Assembly (NCBI GenBank): GCA_029556545.1
Contig: JAKQEQ010000029.1
Coordinates: forward strand, 62,001-126,000
Source: Candidatus Hydrogenedentota bacterium
Lineage (GTDB): Bacteria; Hydrogenedentota; Hydrogenedentia; Hydrogenedentales; JAGMZX01
DNA: 64,000 nt
Reading direction: 5' to 3'
Shown here in pieces: positions 1-7,544 of the stretch. The notes beneath the pieces are model-generated. The model saw nothing but the letters and a program-made list of their open reading frames with translations, searched no databases and was not told where the DNA came from. A program made the translations under genes and the position numbers. The number at the start of each line of letters is the position of its first letter. Position 1 is the first letter of the stretch.

Positions 1-975
1 TAACGCGGCAAGTGTCTTGAACGGCAGGTCCCGTTCGATGCGTTCGGTCACGCCCGCCCCGGTTCCGCCCCCTTGCGACATCCCCCCTCCGCGCCGCAGC
101 AGGGCCAGCCCCTCGACAAGCCCGCGGCGCACGCTCCAGACCGCGTGAAGCCCGCCCACCAGCATGGCGCCCACGCCAAGGTACCGCACCTGCGCGGACC
201 ACACGCTCCAGGCCTGTTCGATCGGTGTCTCCGTTCCCCCGCGCGCCATCAACGGCAGCGCCACGCCCCAAGCCATGAATCCCCCCAGAAACACAAGCGA
301 CGCAACGCGAATCCCCACGATGTAACCGACGCCCAGGAGCGCCGGACTGACATCCGCGCCGACGTAAACGATGCCCCGCCCGACCGCCCACGCGGCCTCG
401 ATCGCGCCGCGCAGGAGGTGGACCCCGGTCACGAGGAACTTCACCGCCGCGCCGGCCGCCAGCCCGAACCCGATGAGGCGCACGCCCGCGCCGCCGCGTT
501 GTCCCGTCGCCAGCACGTGCGCGCAGGCCACGCCCTCCGGGTACGGCAGGTCCGGCCGATTCACGATGAGCGCCCGCCGCAACGGGACCATCAGGACGAC
601 GCCGAGCAGGCCGCCGAGCATGGCGATCAACGTCGTCGGCCAGAATCGAAAGTCCTGCCATGCCCCGATGAGCACCAGCGCCGGAACCGTGAAGATGACG
701 CCCGCCGCGAGACTTTCCCCCGTCGACGCCATCGTCTGCACAATGTTGTTCTCCAGCACCGTGCCCCGCCGCAACACCCCGCGCAGAATAGCCATACTCA
801 CCACCGCGGCGGGTATCGACGCGCTCACCGTCATCCCGACCCGCAGCCCGAGATACATGTTGGCCGCCAGCATAACCACGCTCAGCGTCACGCCCAGAAT
901 CACCGCCCGCGGTGTCGCCTCCGCTGGCGGCCCATCTCCCGCGTTAGATTGGGGCTCGATTCCCGTCTTGATTAT
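1..975 (-). CDS. OPT family oligopeptide transporter, C-terminal part outside the window
   Basis: Reading the minus strand from about 975 down to base 1 gives an open frame with no stop, so the gene continues beyond the window. The translation contains the N-terminal OPT signatures: AANMYLGLRVGMTVSASIP, then NNIVQTMASTGESLAAGVIF, then DLPYPEGVACAHVL, and later SPALLGVGYIVGIRVASLVF. Several strongly hydrophobic segments are visible. OPT proteins are inner-membrane symporters for oligopeptides or metal chelates; the substrate here cannot be read. The start is uncertain: no ATG lies upstream of the first transmembrane segment in this frame. A purine-rich AGAGGAGA precedes an ATA codon at 975, which I use provisionally. 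A palindromic repeat (990-1059) sits just upstream of that site and may have disrupted the original start. Long open frames on the opposite strand here are shadows. Confidence 0.85.
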   Translation of the reverse strand, partial: MIKTGIEPQSNAGDGPPAEATPRAVILGVTLSVVMLAANMYLGLRVGMTVSASIPAAVVSMAILRGVLRRGTVLENNIVQTMASTGESLAAGVIFTVPALVLIGAWQDFRFWPTTLIAMLGGLLGVVLMVPLRRALIVNRPDLPYPEGVACAHVLATGQRGGAGVRLIGFGLAAGAAVKFLVTGVHLLRGAIEAAWAVGRGIVYVGADVSPALLGVGYIVGIRVASLVFLGGFMAWGVALPLMARGGTETPIEQAWSVWSAQVRYLGVGAMLVGGLHAVWSVRRGLVEGLALLRRGGGMSQGGGTGAGVTERIERDLPFKTLAAL

Positions 976-989
976 GGCCGGTCTCCTCT

Positions 990-1059
990 GTGACGCGGGC
1001 GTCCCTCCCGCGATTGAATCCGCCCGCGACGGACACGAGCAAGACGCCCACGCCGCAAC
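990..1059. repeat. Dispersed inverted repeat, GRDARV family, intergenic copy
   Basis: Two roughly 23-base arms face each other. The left arm reads GTGACGCGGGCGTCCCTCC and the right arm, reverse complemented, reads close to TGCGGCGTGGGCGTCTTGC. The same arm consensus (GTGGCRYGGGCRTCYYGCC) recurs at 21955-22008 and 63555-63609, with a half copy at 1272-1294. This copy lies directly upstream of the OPT gene. Confidence 0.75.
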
Positions 1060-1152
1060 TACCTACGACCTTGCCGCTCCGAACGCAAGGGCCGCCCCCG
1101 ATGCGTCCTACCCTACCGGAGCACAATCCCTCGCACTGCTCGTAATCGACTC

Positions 1153-1171
1153 CCTCTCCCTGCGGGAGAGG
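1153..1171. repeat. Short hairpin CCTCTCCC-TGC-GGGAGAGG
   Basis: A perfect 8-base-pair stem with a three-base loop, followed by a G-rich tail (GTTGGGGGTGAGGGC). This resembles the dispersed intergenic element found in many GC-rich genomes. A related CTCTCGCGGAGAG motif occurs near 4207-4220. It lies between the HzsA-like gene and the OPT gene and might act as an mRNA-end hairpin, but no T-run follows on either strand. Confidence 0.5.
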
Positions 1172-1270
1172 GTTGGGGGTGAGGGCATGCCCTTCTCAAA
1201 GAGCTTTGAGTCTTCATCTATTCCCTTCCCCAAGGCCTTGCCCCGGGGCGCGCATGTTGCGCGTGGTCCC

Positions 1271-4096
1271 TCACGGGCGCGACGCCCGCGCCACGGACGC
1301 CGCCGTCTCCAGGATTCCCGCCCAGCGCTCCCGCAGCGCGATCAATTCCGCCTCCTGTTCCGCGCTGAACGACCCAAGTCGTTGCGCATATACATCGATC
1401 CACGTGATGAATCGGGCCAGTTCCCCGCCCGAAAGCGCCACCTCGTGATGCCCGCCGGGCGCGGTCAGCATCGCCAGCAGCGCGCTGTTCGCGGCGAGTC
1501 CCTCGCCTTCCTTTGACGATCCCTCGCGATATTGCGCCAGGACCTGCTGCGCCAGCGACGGCTCCCCGAACTGCGTCAATGTCTCATACGCGACGGCGGC
1601 GGTCAGGTTGACCCGCGCCGCATCCGGTCGGTCCGAGTCGGGTCGATGACACGTCACGCAATGCCGGTCGAGCACGGGCTGCACCAGCGCGTCGAAACGG
1701 AACGGCCACGAACCGTTGGGCCCGGGCGTGATGCGCGAGGGAGCCCTGCGCGCCGCCAACGAACGCCGCGCGGGCGGGGCCATGTGACGCGACTCGTGGC
1801 AGCCGACACAGGCAAGCGTCTGCCCCGGCTGGAGGTACGTCGCGCTGCGCATGGTCCGAATCGCCATGCCCCGTTCGTCGAGCGCCTGGAAGAACAGCGT
1901 GACCCCCGCCGGCGCGTGAAAGTGCGCGGAACCGTCCGGCTCGACCGGCACGACGCCCAACACGCACTTGCCCGGGTCGTCGCCGATAAGCCCGAGATTC
2001 GGCGCGTTCATGGTCGGGTGCGTCTTCGGCGGCACCGCCACAATGCGCAGCGCCTTCACCGCGCCGGGCGCGGTCGCGTCGAGTCCCTCGTACACGTCCT
2101 GCAGCAGGAACCGCCCCTCGGCGACCGCTCCGCCCGCGCGCATGTCCGGGATCGCCGGCGGTCGCGGGCGCGGCTGCACGGCGATCGGGTCCTCGCACGT
2201 GATCTCCGGGTCGCGGTAAAGCAGTTCCATGAACCCCGACGCCTCGAAGAAATAAACGCCCATCGCGTTATGTGCGCGCGACTGCCCCTGACCGGGGGTC
2301 TTCTCCGGACCCCACGCGACCAGGTAGCGGGTCTCGGAGAGGGGCCACGGATTCGCGAAGAACGATTTCGGCCAGCCCTCGATCTCGGGGAACGGAATCT
2401 CCGGTGTCAGGCGCGTGATCGGGGCCGCGCCTTCCGCGCCGACCGCCGGGTCGAGCAGCACGAGGCTGCCCAGGGTCTGCGCGTGATGGCCCGATGCCGT
2501 GAAAATCACCCGGTCGGAATTCGGGATGGACTGCGCCTCGAACACGCAATGCGGCGCGTGCGTGTGGTTGCCATAGACCAGACGCGGGTGCGTGCCGTCC
2601 GGACGACAGGACCAGAGACTCATGTACGGCATGTTGTCGCGGTCGATATAATCCCACCGTGCGAAGAGGATAGTGCCGTCCCGCGCCACCGACGGCGTCC
2701 ACTCGAACATCTCGAACGGCGAGATGGCGCACACGTCCGCGCCGTCCGCGTCCATGGTGTGCAGCGTATACACCGCCACGGGCCGCTCGGGACCGCCCCC
2801 GCAACGCACGTAGGCATCCGGTAGATCGGGCCGGTCCGGCGGCGGCGCGCCCGCCGCGCCGCACTGCGTCGCCTGGCCGCGTCGCGTCGACAGGAACACG
2901 ATGCGCCCGTCCGGCAGATACCGCCCGTCGAAATCATCGTATTTGCCGTGCGTGAGTTGGCGCGGCGCGCCGCCGTCGAGGTCCATCTCGAAGAGGTGAA
3001 AGAACGCATCCTCCGGCACGTTGGCCTTGTTGAGCTTATCCGGTTCGTCGGCCAAACCCGGATAGTGGCGGCACCACGCGAAGAGGACCTTTCGCGCCTC
3101 GTAGTCGATGGCGGGCCGCAGGAAACTGCCCCCTTCGCCGAACGCCGTCGTGATGCATTCGACCTGCGGCGCGTCCTCTCGAAAACCCGTCAGCATATAC
3201 AGGCCGCCGCCGGGCCGGGACCACCAGCCGTAATACTGATCCGACATATGGTTGAAACTGCCCGGAACGCGCTTGGTCAGCAGGATCGAGTCGAAATCCA
3301 GGCTGGGATGGGCAAGCGCAAGCCGCCGCCGCAGCCACCGCGCCCGGAGATACGCCTGCTTGCCGCTCTTGCCGTGTTCCAGGCGACGCGCCTGCTCGCG
3401 CACCGCCCCCTCGATCTCGGCAAAGTCCACGCCCGCCGCCTCGCGTTCCGCGAGCAGCCGACGGCAGTCCGCCAGCACGGCCCGCGCGCGCTCCGTCCAG
3501 TTCACGCGCGGGGCCGGCTGGTGGCCGGACGACCACTGGCTTGTACTGCTTTGATTTGCGGGACGCCCCAGCGCGAGGTTCATTTCCGGCGCGGACGGCC
3601 CGAACACTTCGACCTCGTCCAGATGCAGATAGTCCGTATCCGGCAGTTGGACCCGCACGAACCGCGCCGTTTCATCCGAGAGGACGATTTCGAGCGGCTT
3701 GTTGTCCGTGAAACCGTGGAACACGACGCCGTCATGCACGTAGACCGCGCGCCACGTCGTGCCGTCATCCGAGAGCAGCACCCGCAGGCGCGCGGCCCGC
3801 TCGCTCGACCCGTCGCAGCGATTCCACACCAGCACGCGGTTGACCACCCGCGACGCCTCGAGGTCCACCTGCCACCACGGCGCGGCCTCGTGCGCCGTAT
3901 GACAGCCCCAGCGCCCGTCCTTCACGCCGTCGCACCCGCCCGCCGCGTCCGATTCCGTGGTAATCGCGCCCGTGTCCGGCGCGCGCAGCGTCTCCTGCGA
4001 CAGCCAGTCCCGCTCGACTTGAGCGCGGAAATCGAGCGCCTGCGCGTAAGCCGCGAACAGGACCAGTGGCACGACCGTTACAATCCGCGTGGACAT
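1271..4096 (-). CDS. HzsA-like exported protein: discoidin-type N-terminus, TolB-like propeller, two c-type haem sites
   Basis: 941 residues with an N-terminal signal peptide (VTVVPLVLFAAYAQA). Residues ~30-170 resemble an F5/8 type C (discoidin) carbohydrate-binding fold (WWQVDLEASRVVNRVLVWNR). Residues ~260-600 look like a TolB-type propeller (DGRIVFLSTRRGQ; DGTILFARWDYIDRDN). The C-terminus has two haem c attachment motifs, CVGCH near residue 763 and CVTCH near 813, the second in VQPVLDRHCVTCH as in planctomycete cytochromes. This order resembles proteins annotated as related to hydrazine synthase alpha subunit, but nothing here implies hydrazine synthesis. The role is unknown, probably periplasmic redox or polysaccharide-linked. 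Oddity: the last residues VARASRP and the stop are encoded by a half copy of a dispersed palindrome (1272-1294), so the native C-terminus was probably replaced. Confidence 0.82.
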   Translation of the reverse strand: MSTRIVTVVPLVLFAAYAQALDFRAQVERDWLSQETLRAPDTGAITTESDAAGGCDGVKDGRWGCHTAHEAAPWWQVDLEASRVVNRVLVWNRCDGSSERAARLRVLLSDDGTTWRAVYVHDGVVFHGFTDNKPLEIVLSDETARFVRVQLPDTDYLHLDEVEVFGPSAPEMNLALGRPANQSSTSQWSSGHQPAPRVNWTERARAVLADCRRLLAEREAAGVDFAEIEGAVREQARRLEHGKSGKQAYLRARWLRRRLALAHPSLDFDSILLTKRVPGSFNHMSDQYYGWWSRPGGGLYMLTGFREDAPQVECITTAFGEGGSFLRPAIDYEARKVLFAWCRHYPGLADEPDKLNKANVPEDAFFHLFEMDLDGGAPRQLTHGKYDDFDGRYLPDGRIVFLSTRRGQATQCGAAGAPPPDRPDLPDAYVRCGGGPERPVAVYTLHTMDADGADVCAISPFEMFEWTPSVARDGTILFARWDYIDRDNMPYMSLWSCRPDGTHPRLVYGNHTHAPHCVFEAQSIPNSDRVIFTASGHHAQTLGSLVLLDPAVGAEGAAPITRLTPEIPFPEIEGWPKSFFANPWPLSETRYLVAWGPEKTPGQGQSRAHNAMGVYFFEASGFMELLYRDPEITCEDPIAVQPRPRPPAIPDMRAGGAVAEGRFLLQDVYEGLDATAPGAVKALRIVAVPPKTHPTMNAPNLGLIGDDPGKCVLGVVPVEPDGSAHFHAPAGVTLFFQALDERGMAIRTMRSATYLQPGQTLACVGCHESRHMAPPARRSLAARRAPSRITPGPNGSWPFRFDALVQPVLDRHCVTCHRPDSDRPDAARVNLTAAVAYETLTQFGEPSLAQQVLAQYREGSSKEGEGLAANSALLAMLTAPGGHHEVALSGGELARFITWIDVYAQRLGSFSAEQEAELIALRERWAGILETAASVARASRP
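1272..1294. repeat. Half copy of the GRDARV palindrome at the end of the HzsA-like gene
   Basis: CACGGGCGCGACGCCCGCG plus CCAC matches the right arm of the inverted repeats at 21955-22008 and 63555-63609. It supplies the last seven codons of the HzsA-like gene, and the stop codon directly abuts it. I do not see the other arm nearby. Confidence 0.7.
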
Positions 4097-4233
4097 AATG
4101 CGCCCTCTCGCTTGCTGTAATCACCGCATATACTACCCGCGCGTCCCCCAGCACGCAACGCCCGTCGCGCGATAGAACCCTTCCCACCTTCGTCAAACTA
4201 CCCTCGCTCTCGCGGAGAGAGAGAAGACGCTCT

Positions 4234-4270
4234 CGTCCATATTGTCCATATTGTCCATACCGTCCATACG
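4234..4270. repeat. Tandem nonamer repeat (GTCCATATT-like)
   Basis: Four imperfect 9-base units, GTCCATATT GTCCATATT GTCCATACC GTCCATACG, lie between the acetyltransferase gene and the HzsA-like gene. A second 9-base tandem array with another unit is at 25326-25356. No function is apparent. Confidence 0.7.
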
Positions 4271-4327
4271 ACCATCGGCAAGAGCACGAACACGCCGACA
4301 ACAGAGGAAGCCCGGCTTAGCGGCGGC

Positions 4328-4780
4328 TCAACCCAGCCGCTTGTGGAAGCAGAGCACGTCCTCGACGGCCTCATAGCCGAGCGCGCGATGCGCCGCTATG
4401 CTGGTCGTCCGGTCCGCGTCGGTATCCGAGGCCATTTCACGGCAACCCTGCGCGCGCGCCCACTCCTCGGCGGTCCGCATCAGCATGCGTCCGATGCCGC
4501 GGCGTCTCATGTCGGGATCGACTTGCCACCCCTCGATGTAGCCCACATGCGGCGTCTCGCAACCGAGGGCCGAGGGATGGATCGAGACCTCGACCATGCC
4601 GCACAGCCCGCCGTCGGGCCGCACCGCCACAAACACCGGTTGCCGCGGGTCCTTCGCGATGACGGCAATCTCCGCGCGGAGCCTCTCGGTCGCTTCGCTC
4701 GGCCAGAGCGCGGCGCGCATGCGGAGCCACTCGTCGTGGTCGCGCGCGGTCACGAGGCGTATGGCGATTTCCACGGCCAT
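4328..4780 (-). CDS. GNAT acetyltransferase, AAC(6')-I-like
   Basis: About 150 residues, the usual size for aminoglycoside 6'-N-acetyltransferase type I relatives. The order matches that family: LWPSEATERLRAEI near the start, GLCGMVEVSIHPSALGCE in the middle, then GYIEGWQVDPDMRRRGIGRM. RRRGIG is the acetyl-CoA-binding R-x-x-G-x-G/A loop. REMASDTD and AHRALGYEAVEDVLCFHK follow. The reaction would be acetyl transfer from acetyl-CoA to an amine; aminoglycosides are only one possible substrate. I place the start at ATG 4780, behind GAGGG; an in-frame GTG at 4789 overlaps the stop of the upstream URO-D gene. The pair is probably co-transcribed, with translational coupling. Confidence 0.85.
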   Translation of the reverse strand: MAVEIAIRLVTARDHDEWLRMRAALWPSEATERLRAEIAVIAKDPRQPVFVAVRPDGGLCGMVEVSIHPSALGCETPHVGYIEGWQVDPDMRRRGIGRMLMRTAEEWARAQGCREMASDTDADRTTSIAAHRALGYEAVEDVLCFHKRLG

Positions 4781-4785
4781 GTCCC

Positions 4786-5862
4786 TCACCCGCGCGACAA
4801 CGCGCCCGGCGCGAGCCGCAGCGCCTCCTCATAGACCGCAAGCACGTTTTCGAGCGGCGTGTTGGCCTGGATGCAATGGGCGGGCGAGAAGATGTAGCCG
4901 CCGTCTGCGAAGAGCGCGAGGCGGTGGCGCGCCTCGGCCCGGCATTCCTCGACCGAGCCGAAGGGCAGCGTCTTCTGCGTGCTGATCATCCCGCAGTAGG
5001 TCAGGCGGTCCCCGAACGCCGCCTTCACTTCCTCGGGGTCCATGCCGGCGGGCTCCGGCTGCACCGCGTCGAGAATATCGAGGCCCATCGCGATGAAACG
5101 CGGCTGGAGCGCCCGCGTGCTGCCGCACGAGTGCATCATGGCCTTGCAGCCGAAATCGTGCGCGAGATCGATATACCGCTGGATGCGCGGGCGGAAGAAC
5201 CGGTCGAAGACCTCGGGGTCGAACATGGGCCCGCGCTGGTTCCCCGTGTCCTCGCCGATGCAGAGAATGTCGACCTTGCCCTTCGCCGCGTCGAGCGTGC
5301 GCGCGGCGAACTCGTAATGGAAATCGCAGCGCCTGTCGATGATCGCCACGCCCACCGGGTCCTCCGACATGATATCGAGCAGCACCTGCTCCATGCCGCG
5401 ACCGCGCCCGACCCCGTTGACGATGTCCGGCATTCCTGCGTGCCCCGCGCACACGGCGTAGTCCGCGACCGCGTCGCACAGCGCGGGAACCTGGTCGTAG
5501 TCGAACCCGTCCGGACTGGGCCAAGGGTAGGCCTCGAAGTCCTCCATCGTCGTGATCCTCGCAAGCGCGAGATGGTTCGGCTCGGGATACGCGCCCCCGT
5601 GCCCATGATCGAACATCATGTAGCCGACGCCCCATTCGTCCACAAGGTCCGACCCCGGCGGCAGGGGCGGCAGCGGCGCTACATACGGCGGGTTCACGCC
5701 GCGCAGGTCCACGCCCAGGATATCGAGCAACTGCTCCGGCGCGGCGACGCCGAAGTGGTCCATGAGCCGCTGCTCCATCTCCGGCGTCAGATACGTCTGG
5801 ATCGGGAGCCGGTCCACGGGCCGCCGCGCCACGGCATTCAGCACACGTTCTTTCGAAGTCAT
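4786..5862 (-). CDS. Uroporphyrinogen decarboxylase family protein (methyltransferase-like)
   Basis: 358 residues starting TSKERVLNAVARRPVDRLP, the typical opening of URO-D/MtaA/CmuA-type proteins. Further family features are DEWGVGYMMFDHGHGG, GEDTGNQRGPMFDPEVFDRF, KAMMHSCGSTRALQPRFIAMG and the C-terminal GGYIFSPAHCIQANTP. Members of this wide family are cytosolic; some decarboxylate uroporphyrinogen, others transfer methyl groups to corrinoid or thiol cofactors. The HSCGS and SPAHCIQ motifs suit the metal-binding methyltransferase-like branch, which is abundant in planctomycete-type genomes. I would not call it hemE, since no other haem gene is nearby. Its stop overlaps the acetyltransferase start region. 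Confidence 0.82.
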   Translation of the reverse strand: MTSKERVLNAVARRPVDRLPIQTYLTPEMEQRLMDHFGVAAPEQLLDILGVDLRGVNPPYVAPLPPLPPGSDLVDEWGVGYMMFDHGHGGAYPEPNHLALARITTMEDFEAYPWPSPDGFDYDQVPALCDAVADYAVCAGHAGMPDIVNGVGRGRGMEQVLLDIMSEDPVGVAIIDRRCDFHYEFAARTLDAAKGKVDILCIGEDTGNQRGPMFDPEVFDRFFRPRIQRYIDLAHDFGCKAMMHSCGSTRALQPRFIAMGLDILDAVQPEPAGMDPEEVKAAFGDRLTYCGMISTQKTLPFGSVEECRAEARHRLALFADGGYIFSPAHCIQANTPLENVLAVYEEALRLAPGALSRG

Positions 5863-6203
5863 AACCGGTACCTCACCGCCATCCTACGGCGGCGTCTCCC
5901 CGCGCGTCCAGCAACAGCCTCCCCGACGTGCTCCCCTCCCCGACAACACAGGAGCGGGGGCATCTCGTGCTCGTGCTCGTTCTCGCCCTCGCGGGCTTGG
6001 GGACAGGCACGTCTCCCCCGCGAGGCGCGGGGTCGCTTGTGCCAGTCCCCATCCGTCCTCGTAATCGATCCCCCATCGCCCGCCCATCGCGGCGGGCCCA
6101 AACCTCAAAGGCGCGATTCGGTCGGTTTGACGCGGGGCCGCGCTTAAGGCACTATATGGCGCTGACCGAGCGCCCGGGGGGATAGCACACAGGAGACTTC
6201 TTC
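5863..6203. other. Intergenic region with low-complexity and inverted repeats
   Basis: About 340 bases between the URO-D-family gene and the Gfo/Idh gene, which diverge. It holds a short CTCGTG tandem (5965-5982) and an inverted repeat GGGGACAGGCAC (5999-6010) facing GTGCCAGTCCCC (6039-6050), 11 of 12 pairing. No convincing reading frame is seen. Promoters for both genes are expected here but none is clear. Confidence 0.55.
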
Positions 6204-7529
6204 ATGAGGACAAGTGCCGTTGTTTCGCGCCGAGAGTTCTTGAGGCGCACCGCCGCGACGACCGTCGGCGCGGCGGCGTTTCCCTACATCATTCCCGCGT
6301 CCGCCCTTGGCCGCGACGGCGTGCCCGCGCCGAGCGAGCGGATAGTCATGGGCTGCGTCGGCGTGGGCGGTCAGGGCCGCCACAACATGCGCGGCTTCAT
6401 GAATCTGCCCGAGACGCACATGGCGGCGCTGTGCGACGTGGACGCCGCGCATCTCGCCGACGCGCGCGGCGAGGTCGAGAGCTTCTACGCCGATCGCGCC
6501 GCCTCCGGCTCGTATTCCGGCTGCGACGGCTACAATGACTTTCGCGAACTGCTCGCGCGCGACGACATCGACGCCGTCATGATCGCGACGCCCGATCACT
6601 GGCACGGCGTCGTCAGCATCGCGGCGGCGAAGGCGGGCAAGGACATGTACTGCGAGAAGCCGCTGGCGAATTCGGTGGCCGAGGGACGGGCCGTCGTGAA
6701 CGCCGTCAAGCGATACCGGCGCGTCCTGCAAACGGGCAGCCACGAACGATCGCGCGACAACGCCCGCTACGCCTGCGAACTCGTGCGCAACGGACGCATC
6801 GGCAAGCTGCACACCATCGAGGTCAACCTGCCGATCGACAATCACGGTCCCATCGACAACCAACCGGTCATGCCCGTGCCCGAAGGCTTCGATTACGACC
6901 TTTGGCTCGGCCCCGCGCCGTGGGAGCCGTACACGGAGAAGCGCTGTCACTTCCACTTCCGTTACATCCTCGATTACAGCGGCGGCGAGGTCACCGATCG
7001 CGGCGCGCACATCATCGACCTGGCCCAACTGGGCAACGGCACGGACCACACCGGCCCGATCGACGTGTCCGGCTGGGGCGATTTTCCGAAGGACGGCCTG
7101 TTCAACACCGCCATGAACTACAAGTTCGAGTTCAATTACGCCAACGGCGTCCACATGGTCTGCGAGTGCAAAGGCCCGCGCGGCGTGCGCTTCATCGGCG
7201 ATAAGGGCTGGGTCTTCATTCATATCCACGGCGGCAACCTCGAAGCCGATCCGGAATCGCTGCTCCGCGAAGTCATCGGCCCGGATGAGATCCGCCTCGG
7301 CCGCAGCCCCGGCCATCACAAGGACTTCATCAACGCCGTCAAGACGCGCGGCGTCACCATGGCCCCGCCCGAGGCGGGCCACCGCACCGCGAGCATGTGC
7401 CACCTCGCCAACATCGCCATGCGACTCGGGCGGCCCCTGCGCTGGGACCCGGACCACGAACATTTCATCGACGACCCCGAAGCCGACCGCATGCTGTGCG
7501 CGTCCATGCGCGCCCCCTGGCACATCTGA
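6204..7529 (+). CDS. TAT-exported Gfo/Idh/MocA family oxidoreductase
   Basis: 441 residues. The N-terminus has a twin-arginine signal, SRREFLRRTAATTVGAAAF, so the folded protein with bound cofactor is probably exported. The NAD(P)-binding Rossmann region follows (MGCVGVGGQGRHNM, then CDVDAAHL). ATPDHWHGVVSIAAAKAGKD and YCEKPLANSVAEGRAV match the family's conserved EKP motif. The C-terminal domain contains GGEVTDRGAHIIDLAQLGNG. Such proteins oxidise or epimerise sugars and inositols; the substrate is unknown. An AGGAGA sequence lies upstream of the ATG. The HEAT-repeat gene starts 16 bases downstream, so the two are likely one operon. Confidence 0.88.
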   Translation: MRTSAVVSRREFLRRTAATTVGAAAFPYIIPASALGRDGVPAPSERIVMGCVGVGGQGRHNMRGFMNLPETHMAALCDVDAAHLADARGEVESFYADRAASGSYSGCDGYNDFRELLARDDIDAVMIATPDHWHGVVSIAAAKAGKDMYCEKPLANSVAEGRAVVNAVKRYRRVLQTGSHERSRDNARYACELVRNGRIGKLHTIEVNLPIDNHGPIDNQPVMPVPEGFDYDLWLGPAPWEPYTEKRCHFHFRYILDYSGGEVTDRGAHIIDLAQLGNGTDHTGPIDVSGWGDFPKDGLFNTAMNYKFEFNYANGVHMVCECKGPRGVRFIGDKGWVFIHIHGGNLEADPESLLREVIGPDEIRLGRSPGHHKDFINAVKTRGVTMAPPEAGHRTASMCHLANIAMRLGRPLRWDPDHEHFIDDPEADRMLCASMRAPWHI

Positions 7530-7544
7530 CAAGGAGTACACCAC

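Noticed and set aside
73-1516. Long plus-strand open frames (306 and 381 residues)
   Set aside because: They are arginine/proline-rich antisense frames of the OPT and HzsA-like genes, with no family resemblance.
1271-4096. Hydrazine synthase subunit
   Set aside because: Similarity is to the wider HzsA-related family; no partner subunits or anammox genes in the window.
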